DNA from: Candidatus Polarisedimenticolaceae bacterium
Lineage (GTDB): Bacteria > Acidobacteriota > Polarisedimenticolia > Polarisedimenticolales > DASRJG01
Length of the DNA stretch: 64,000 nt
NCBI GenBank assembly: GCA_036275915.1
Contig: DASUCV010000010.1
Location: forward strand, 1 to 64,000
Direction of reading: 5' to 3'
The notes beneath the pieces were generated by a model. It did no database searches. It worked only from the letters and a program-made list of their open reading frames with translations, and was not told where the DNA came from. Shown piece by piece: positions 57,671 through 64,000 of this stretch. The position numbers and the translations under genes were made by a program. The first letter of the stretch is position 1. Each line of letters begins with the position of its first letter.

Positions 57671-60361
57671 ATGCTCCTCACCCCCGGCCAACGCCTCGGC
57701 ACCTACGAGATCGCCTCGAAGATCGGCGAAGGCGGGATGGGCGAGGTCTACCTGGCGACCGACACCTCGCTCAAGCGTGACGTCGCCATCAAGGTGCTGC
57801 CGGCCGCTTTCGCGTCGGACTCCGAACGCCTCGCCCGGTTCGAGCGTGAGGCGCAGGTGCTGGCGCAGCTCCATCACCCGAACATCGCATCGATCTTCGG
57901 CTTCCACGAGGTCGACGGCATCCGTTTCTTGGCGCTCGAGCTGGTGCCGGGCGACACGCTCGAGGAGCGGATCAAGAAGGGGCCGATCCCGCACGACGAG
58001 GTCGTCGCGATCGCGAAGAAGATCGCCGACGGCCTCGAGTACGCGCACGAGCGCGGGATCGTGCACCGCGACCTCAAGCCCGCGAACGTGAAGCTTACGC
58101 AGGGCGGCGACGTGAAGATCCTCGACTTCGGCCTCGCGAAGGCGGTCACGGGCGATGCCATGAGCGGCGGGCCCACGTCGACGCCGACGATCGTCCCCAC
58201 GATGACGAGCGCGGGGACGGCGATCGGTCTCATCCTCGGCACCGCGGCGTACATGAGCCCGGAGCAGGCGCGCGGTCGGCCGGTCGACAAGCGATCCGAC
58301 ATCTGGGCGTTCGGATGTGTCGTGTACGAGATGATCACCGGGCAGCGTCCGTTCGAAGGCGAGACGATCTCGGACACGATCGCCGCCGTGCTCACGAAGA
58401 CGATCGATCTCTCGAAGGTGAGCGATCGCAGCCTCCGCGACCTCCTTGCGCGCTGCCTCGAGCGCGATCCGAAGCTGCGCCTTCGCGACATCGGAGAGGC
58501 CAGGATCGCGCTCGGCGCTCCGCCGCGCGCCGAAGTCGCCGCGGCTCCATCGGCGGCACCCGGAACCACGCGCCGCGTCATCGCCGCCGTCCCGCTCCTC
58601 CTGCTGCTCGCAGGGGGGGCCGGGTGGTGGATGCATCGACCGCCGGCCGCTCGCGCTACGGGTACGCGCTGGGCGCTTGCCATCCCGCAGGGGCTCTCGA
58701 TCACGACGAACGACCAGGTCAACGTCGCCGTCTCGCGCGACGGCAAGGTCCAGGCCCTCGTGGTGCTCGACGCCGGCGCCGTCCCGCACCTCCTCCTCCG
58801 GACCGAGGACGAGGTCGCGCCCCGCATCCTTCCCGACACCGAGCGCGCGACGTCACCGTTCTTCTCGCCGGACGGAGCATGGCTCGCGTTCTTCCGCGAC
58901 GGCAAGCTGTTCAAGATGCCGGTGGCGGGAGGGCCGCCGGCGCGCCTCGCCGAAGCGACACCCACACCGCGCGGCGCGACCTGGAGCGAGGATGGGTATC
59001 TGTACATCGTCCCCAACGCTACGAATCCGCTCGCCCGCGTCAAGGAGACCGGCGGCGCGCTCGAGCAGGTGACGACGCTCGACGACTCGCGCGGCGAGCG
59101 CACGCACCGCTGGCCGGACGCGCTCCCCGGCGGAAAGGCGGTGCTCTTCACCTGCGACGATCAGAGCTCGACCGAGTACTACGACGATGCTCGCATCGAG
59201 GCGGTGCGACCGGCGACCGGCGAGCGCAAGGTCGTTCTCGAAGGGGCGAGCATGGCGCGCTACGCGCCGGGCGGCTACCTCGTCTTCGCGCGCGGCGGCG
59301 TGCTCTACGCGGTCAAGTTCGATCTCCACTCGCTCACGACGAAGGGGACGCCGTTTCCCGTCATCGAAGGTGTCTCGACCGACGTCAGCACCGGCGCCGT
59401 CGCCTTCGCGCTTTCCGGCGACGGCCGGGCGGTCTGGGTCCCCGGCGAGGTCGGCCAGCATTGGAAGGAGCTGTGGGTCGGCCGCGACGGTACCGAGAGC
59501 TCGGTGCCGATTCCCGAGGCGCCCTACAACGAGCTGGCGCTCTCGCCGGATGGCAAGCGCGTCGCGCTGACCGGCGGCGAAGGTGGCGTGTCCGATCTCT
59601 GGGTGTACGACCTCGAGCGCGACTCGATGACGCGTCTCACGACGGGGCAGTACATCTCGCGGGCGATCTGGTCTCCCGACGGCAAGCGCATCGTCTTCGG
59701 CACGCGCCTGCAGGGCCCGAAATCGCAGCAGAACCTGTGGCAGATCGCGTGGAAGGCCAGTGACGGCAGCGCCGACCAGGAGGTCTTGCTCGAGAAGCAG
59801 CGAACCCTCCTCCCCAGCGGCTTCTCCCACGACGGAAAGGGTCTCTTGTTCAACGGACTCGACGCGACGGGAACGAAAGGGGAGATCTCGCTCCTGCCGC
59901 TCGAAGGCGAGCGGACGCCGAGGCTGCTCGTCGGTGGGCCCGGATCCAAGGGAAATGCCGTCCTGTCGCCCGACGGCCGGTTCCTCGCGTACAACTCGAG
60001 CGAGAGCGGGATGCCCTCGATCTTCGTCCGCCCGTATCCGACCGGGGATGCGCGGTGGCAGATCTCGACGCCGCAGGGGACCGAGCCGCGCTGGAGCGCG
60101 GACGGGAAAGAGCTGTTCTACCGGTGGGGAGGCGTGCTCTACGTCGTCAAGATCGACAGCACGCAGGGTTTCAGCGCGGGCCGGCCGGAGCGGCTCTTCG
60201 ACCGGGTCGCGATACAGAACACGATCTCGACCTTCGGCATCTCTCCCGACGGCAAGCGCTTCTTCACCTTCCGAGGCGCGGCGGGGGTCACGGAGATGCG
60301 CACCGTCGACATCGACACGGGATTCGCCGAGCGCCTCCAGAAGACGGTCGCGAAAAATTGA
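57671..60361 (+). CDS. Ser/Thr kinase with C-terminal TolB-like propeller (first of three)
   Basis: 896 residues from ATG 57671. Kinase: LTPGQRLGTYEIASKIGEGG start, Lys41, HRD Asp134, DFG Asp152, YMSPEQARG. A Ser/Thr/Pro-rich activation loop lies near 160-185. One membrane helix (about 300-320, IAAVPLLLLLAGGAGWWM) separates it from a PD40/TolB-type propeller (330-896) with FSPDGAWLAF, SPDGKRVALT, SPDGKRIVFG, SPDGRFLAYN. The propeller should face the periplasm and the kinase the cytoplasm, a transmembrane sensor kinase. The target is unknown. First of a tandem array in the same direction. Confidence 0.93.
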   Translation: MLLTPGQRLGTYEIASKIGEGGMGEVYLATDTSLKRDVAIKVLPAAFASDSERLARFEREAQVLAQLHHPNIASIFGFHEVDGIRFLALELVPGDTLEERIKKGPIPHDEVVAIAKKIADGLEYAHERGIVHRDLKPANVKLTQGGDVKILDFGLAKAVTGDAMSGGPTSTPTIVPTMTSAGTAIGLILGTAAYMSPEQARGRPVDKRSDIWAFGCVVYEMITGQRPFEGETISDTIAAVLTKTIDLSKVSDRSLRDLLARCLERDPKLRLRDIGEARIALGAPPRAEVAAAPSAAPGTTRRVIAAVPLLLLLAGGAGWWMHRPPAARATGTRWALAIPQGLSITTNDQVNVAVSRDGKVQALVVLDAGAVPHLLLRTEDEVAPRILPDTERATSPFFSPDGAWLAFFRDGKLFKMPVAGGPPARLAEATPTPRGATWSEDGYLYIVPNATNPLARVKETGGALEQVTTLDDSRGERTHRWPDALPGGKAVLFTCDDQSSTEYYDDARIEAVRPATGERKVVLEGASMARYAPGGYLVFARGGVLYAVKFDLHSLTTKGTPFPVIEGVSTDVSTGAVAFALSGDGRAVWVPGEVGQHWKELWVGRDGTESSVPIPEAPYNELALSPDGKRVALTGGEGGVSDLWVYDLERDSMTRLTTGQYISRAIWSPDGKRIVFGTRLQGPKSQQNLWQIAWKASDGSADQEVLLEKQRTLLPSGFSHDGKGLLFNGLDATGTKGEISLLPLEGERTPRLLVGGPGSKGNAVLSPDGRFLAYNSSESGMPSIFVRPYPTGDARWQISTPQGTEPRWSADGKELFYRWGGVLYVVKIDSTQGFSAGRPERLFDRVAIQNTISTFGISPDGKRFFTFRGAAGVTEMRTVDIDTGFAERLQKTVAKN

Positions 60362-60382
60362 ATTTCTGACAGAATTCGCCCC

Positions 60383-63064
60383 GTGTCTCTGATCCCCGGC
60401 TCGAAACTCGGCCCTTACGAGATCACCGGCCCCCTCGGCGAAGGGGGGATGGGCGCCGTCTATCGCGCGACCGACACGAAGCTCCGGCGCGAGGTCGCCA
60501 TCAAGGTCCTGCCGGAGGCGTTCACGCAGGACGCCGAGCGCCTCGCCCGGTTCGAGCGCGAGGCGGTGACGCTGGCGCAGCTTCACCATCCCCACATCGC
60601 GTCGATCTTCGGGCTCGAAGAATCGAGCGGCGTGCGCGCGCTCGTCATGGAGCTGGTGCCCGGGCCGACGCTCGCGGAGCGTCTCGCGAGCGGGCCGTTG
60701 CCTGTCCCCGAATGCATCGCGATCGGGCGGCAGATCGCCGAGGCACTCGAGGAGGCGCACGAGAAGGGGATCGTCCACCGCGATCTCAAGCCGCAGAACG
60801 TGAAGGCGCCGGTCGACGGCAAGGTCAAGGTTCTCGACTTCGGCCTCGCGAAGGCGATGGATGGGTCGCCGGCGATCGCGTCCGGATCTTCGCCGACGCT
60901 CATGAACTCGCCCACGATGACCTCGGTGCAGGGGACGCAGCTCGGGATGATCCTCGGCACCGCGGCGTACATGGCGCCCGAGCAGGCGCGCGGCGGCGCC
61001 ATCGACCGGCGCGCGGACATCTGGGCGTTTGGCGTCGTGCTCTACGAGATGCTCACCGGCGTCTCGCCGTTCGAGGCGGACACGGTGAGCGACACGCTCG
61101 CGGGAGTGCTCAAGAGCGAGATCGACTTCTCGAAGGTCCCTGCGTCGACGCCGGCCGCGGTGCGCCATCTCCTGCGGCGCTGTCTCGAGCGCAATCCGAA
61201 GAATCGCCTCCGCGACATCGGCGACGCGCGGATCATCCTGCAAGAGACGACCTCCACCGACGAGGTGGTCGCCGTCCCGTCTCGGGCGAACTGGATTCCC
61301 TGGGCGATCGCGCTCGTCGCGATCGCTGCCGCGATCGTGCTCGGCACGTCTCGTCACGCGGCCGCACCGCCTCCCGCACCGCGCGCCCCCACCGCGCTCG
61401 GCATCGTCGTGCCGCCCGATCACTACATACGACGCACCGATCGGCCGATCATCGACCTCTCGGCGGACGGGCGCATGCTCCTCTTCTTGGCCGAGGGAAA
61501 CGGACCCGTCGCGATCATGAAGCGCCCGCTCGATCGGCTCGAGGCCACCGAGGTTCCCGGAACCACCGGCGCCGACGAGCCGCGTCTCTCTCCCGACGGA
61601 CGCTGGATCGCCTTCTTCGCCGACGGCTCTCTCAGGAAGGTTCCCGTGGACGGCGGCACGGCGGTGATCCTTGCCGAGGCACGCGCTCCGCGGGGGCTCT
61701 CGTGGACGCCGGACGGCTCCCTCATCTATTCCCCGCTGTACAACGGAGCGTTGAAGCGGGTCCCGGCGACCGGCGGATCACCGGTCGACGTCACCAAGCT
61801 CGATCCGGCGCGTGCCGAGCGGAGCCATCGCTGGCCGCAGGTGCTCCCCGGCGGGAAGACGGTGATCTTCACCGTCGGCGACATGTCGAGTCCCGGCGAC
61901 TACGACGGCTCGAAGATCGACGCGGTCGACCTCGCGAGCGGCAAGCGGACGACGATCCTCGAAGGCGCGCGCATGGCCCGCTACACCGCCGCGGGGTACC
62001 TGGTGTACCAGCACCAGGACACGCTCATGGCCGTACGCTTCGATGCCGATGCGCTGAAGGCGACCGGCTCGGCGTTCGCGATCCAGGAGCACGTCGGCGG
62101 CGAGACGAGTAGCGGCGCCGGCTTCTTTGCCGTGAGCGAGGCCGGCGTCGTCGCGCTCGCCCCGAAGGACGCGATCCCGAGCGAGCGCGCCCTCGTCCTC
62201 GTCGATCGGCAGGGGCACGAAACCGAGCTGGCCGCGCCCCTGGCCGAATACAACCTTCCACGCGTCTCTCCTGACGGCAAGACCCTCGCCGTCGACATCG
62301 GGAGCGGAGCCTCGGCGGACGACGACATCTACCTCATGGACTTCGCCACGCAGCACATGCAGCGTCTCACGTTCAATCAGGGGCACGGCCACCCGCTCTG
62401 GACACCAGACGGCAAGTGGATCATCTACACGCGGGGGCGCAGCGGCAGCGTCGGGTTCGCGAAGAAGGCCGCCGACGGCACCGGCGCCGAGATCCTGCTC
62501 AAGGCGTCGTCGACGCTCGGCTTCGCGGACGCATGGCTCGCCGGCGGCCAGCGGATGCTCTTGACCGACGCGTCCGAGAGCATCGACGTGAAGATCCTCG
62601 AGCCCGATCTGAAGACGATCACGCCGCTCTTTGCGACGCCTACGGCCTCCGAGTACGCTCCCGCGATGTCGCCCGACGGGCGCTTCGTCGCCTACACCTC
62701 GACCGAGAGCGGGTCCGACGAGGTGTACGTCGAGACGATCCCCACCGGCGGCGGTCGATGGCAGGTCTCGACCGGCGGGGGACTGGACCCGGTGTGGTCC
62801 CACGACGGCCGAGAGATCTTCTTCCTCTCCGGCGTCGACGTGATGGCGGCCGCGGTCGACACGAAAGCGACTTTCCGCGCCGAGGCTCCGAAGAAGCTGT
62901 TCGGCGGTCAATACGACCTTCGCACGCCCCCCGTTCGGAACTATGACATCACGGCCGACGGCCGCTTCCTCATGATCAAGCGGAAGTTCCTCCCGGGGGT
63001 TCCGCGGCAGCTCGTCGTTCTCGACGGCTGGCAGAGCCTCGATCCCGCCAAGGCCAAGCGGTGA
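60383..63064 (+). CDS. Ser/Thr kinase with C-terminal TolB-like propeller (second of three)
   Basis: 893 residues from GTG 60383, 21 nt after the previous stop. Kinase core: IPGSKLGPYEITGPLGEGGM start, Lys41, Asp134 in HRDLKPQN, Asp152 in DFG, YMAPEQARG. Membrane helix at about 306-325 (PWAIALVAIAAAIVLG). The propeller has SADGRMLLF, SPDGRWIAFF, SPDGKTLAVD, TPDGKWIIYT, SPDGRFVAYT. Similar in every block to the preceding gene, so a tandem duplicate that has diverged. Overlaps the next gene (GTGA). Confidence 0.93.
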   Translation: MSLIPGSKLGPYEITGPLGEGGMGAVYRATDTKLRREVAIKVLPEAFTQDAERLARFEREAVTLAQLHHPHIASIFGLEESSGVRALVMELVPGPTLAERLASGPLPVPECIAIGRQIAEALEEAHEKGIVHRDLKPQNVKAPVDGKVKVLDFGLAKAMDGSPAIASGSSPTLMNSPTMTSVQGTQLGMILGTAAYMAPEQARGGAIDRRADIWAFGVVLYEMLTGVSPFEADTVSDTLAGVLKSEIDFSKVPASTPAAVRHLLRRCLERNPKNRLRDIGDARIILQETTSTDEVVAVPSRANWIPWAIALVAIAAAIVLGTSRHAAAPPPAPRAPTALGIVVPPDHYIRRTDRPIIDLSADGRMLLFLAEGNGPVAIMKRPLDRLEATEVPGTTGADEPRLSPDGRWIAFFADGSLRKVPVDGGTAVILAEARAPRGLSWTPDGSLIYSPLYNGALKRVPATGGSPVDVTKLDPARAERSHRWPQVLPGGKTVIFTVGDMSSPGDYDGSKIDAVDLASGKRTTILEGARMARYTAAGYLVYQHQDTLMAVRFDADALKATGSAFAIQEHVGGETSSGAGFFAVSEAGVVALAPKDAIPSERALVLVDRQGHETELAAPLAEYNLPRVSPDGKTLAVDIGSGASADDDIYLMDFATQHMQRLTFNQGHGHPLWTPDGKWIIYTRGRSGSVGFAKKAADGTGAEILLKASSTLGFADAWLAGGQRMLLTDASESIDVKILEPDLKTITPLFATPTASEYAPAMSPDGRFVAYTSTESGSDEVYVETIPTGGGRWQVSTGGGLDPVWSHDGREIFFLSGVDVMAAAVDTKATFRAEAPKKLFGGQYDLRTPPVRNYDITADGRFLMIKRKFLPGVPRQLVVLDGWQSLDPAKAKR

Positions 63065-64000
63065 GCCTTTCCCCCGGCACACGTCTCGGCCCGTACGAGG
63101 TCGCCGGCCCTCTCGGGGCCGGCGGCATGGGAGAGGTCTACCGGGCGAAGGACACGCGCCTCGGCCGCGACGTCGCGCTCAAGATCGTCCCCACGCATCT
63201 CTCTCAGAACCCCGAGGTGCGCGAGCGGTTCGAGCGCGAGGCGCGCGCGATCTCGTCGCTCAATCACCCGCACATCTGCACGCTCTACGACATCGGCCGC
63301 GACGGTGACGCCGACTACTTCGTCATGGAGCTGCTCGAGGGGGAGTCGCTCGCGACGAGACTCGAGCGTGGGCCGCTGAAGCTCGACGAAGCGCTCAAGA
63401 TCGCGGCGCAGATCGCCGACGGTCTCGCCGCGGCCCACAAGCAGGGGATCGTCCATCGCGACCTCAAGCCGGGGAACATCGTGCTCACGAGATCGGGGGC
63501 GAAGATCCTCGACTTCGGCGTCGCGAAGCTGCGCGAGGAACAGGTCGTCGAGATGGCGACACGGACGACGCCGCTCACGACCGCGGGCTCGATGGTCGGG
63601 ACGGTTCAGTACATGTCGCCCGAGCAGCTCGAGGGGAAGCCGGTCGATCACCGCTCGGACCTCTTCGCGTTCGGTGCGCTCCTCTACGAGATGGTCACCG
63701 GCAAGCGCGCGTTCGAGGGACAGAGCCAGGCAAGCGTGATCGCCGCGATTCTCGACCGCGAGCCGCGGCCGGTTTCCCAGATGATCCCGACGGCTCCCGA
63801 AGCCCTCGACCGTATCGTCACGCTCTGCCTTGCGAAGGATCCGGATCAGAGATGGCAGAGCGCCGGCGATCTCGCGCGCGAGCTGCGCTGGATCGCCGAC
63901 GGGAAAACGCCGTCCACGTCCAGTCCCGCTCCCACGATCGTCGCGAAGGGGATGAAGGGCCGCGAGCTGATCGCGTGGGGCGTCGTCGGGATTCTTCTCG
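63061..64000 (+). CDS. Ser/Thr kinase (third of three; 3' end outside window)
   Basis: 313 codons from GTG 63061 to the window edge, overlapping the second kinase gene by four bases. Kinase core with LSPGTRLGPYEVAGPLGAGG start, Lys41, Asp134 in HRDLKPGN, Asp151 in DFG, and YMSPEQLEG. The last residues (ELIAWGVVGILL) begin a membrane helix. A C-terminal propeller or other sensor domain is expected by analogy with the two kinases upstream but is not in view. Confidence 0.9.
   Translation, partial: MSLSPGTRLGPYEVAGPLGAGGMGEVYRAKDTRLGRDVALKIVPTHLSQNPEVRERFEREARAISSLNHPHICTLYDIGRDGDADYFVMELLEGESLATRLERGPLKLDEALKIAAQIADGLAAAHKQGIVHRDLKPGNIVLTRSGAKILDFGVAKLREEQVVEMATRTTPLTTAGSMVGTVQYMSPEQLEGKPVDHRSDLFAFGALLYEMVTGKRAFEGQSQASVIAAILDREPRPVSQMIPTAPEALDRIVTLCLAKDPDQRWQSAGDLARELRWIADGKTPSTSSPAPTIVAKGMKGRELIAWGVVGILL

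Noticed and set aside
58853-61423. Minus-strand frame of about 856 codons
   Set aside because: Antisense to the first two tandem kinases, which have all expected motifs.

Overview
This is a high-GC bacterial chromosome segment, densely packed with genes and running through a gene at both ends. Several families point to the Acidobacteriota or a close neighbour: a VWFA-related protein of the acidobacterial type, a cluster of Ser/Thr kinases fused to beta-propellers, DUF3300/DUF2950 and DUF1501/DUF1800 pairs, and many secreted metalloproteases. This assignment rests on gene content only. I see no rRNA, tRNA, CRISPR array or phage.

Layout. 1-1141 (-): the start of a secreted glycine-zipper protein ending in a 42-bp tandem repeat. 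1497-4763 (-): a MuiA-like DUF4139 protein, a small exported protein, and a TIR-like (CAP12/Pycsar type) domain fused to PilZ. 5050-5463 (+): a Spy/CpxP-like protein. 5543-13347 (-): a seven-gene run (VWFA protein with an internal stop, propeller, cupin, DUF1648 membrane protein, DUF3300, DUF2950, Cys-rich peptide). 13489-16425 (+): a kinase-PEGA-FGE-alpha/beta hydrolase fusion, convergent with a membrane glycerophosphodiesterase (16508-18382). 18544-26172 (-): a tight six-gene set (DUF1800, DUF1501, beta-barrel, cytochrome-like lipoprotein, TonB, M48 protease). 26263-31367 (-): aminotransferase, membrane protein, DUF1579, DUF4388 protein. 31459-35331 (+): an Sdh1-type succinate dehydrogenase operon plus a TPR protein. 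35410-37643 (-): a BlaR1/BlaI-like pair with two operator palindromes. 37732-39741 (-): an Ig-repeat protein and a CoA-binding protein. 40597-41087 (-): a DUF433/DUF5615 toxin-antitoxin pair. 41223-44898 (+): ABC exporter and M48 protease. 44909-49687: M64 protease, MsrA, an outer-membrane-like protein and a RAYT transposase with an HtrA-like protease between perfect 21-bp inverted repeats. 49686-57629: repeat protein, GH113 hydrolase, zinc-ribbon protein, BNR/sortilin propeller, Ig lipoprotein, double ClpX-type zinc finger. 57671-64000 (+): three tandem Ser/Thr kinases, the last cut by the window.

Most notable: (1) the TIR-PilZ fusion, which pairs an NADase-type immune effector fold with a cyclic-di-GMP-receptor fold; (2) a family of long perfect palindromes sharing a 20-nt arm, sitting at gene ends and supplying stop codons, in the same window as a RAYT transposase whose flanking 21-bp repeats share the GGGGACA core; (3) the kinase-FGE-hydrolase fusion; (4) the DUF1800-to-M48 envelope operon; (5) an Oar/TonB-receptor-like motif inside the MuiA-like protein.
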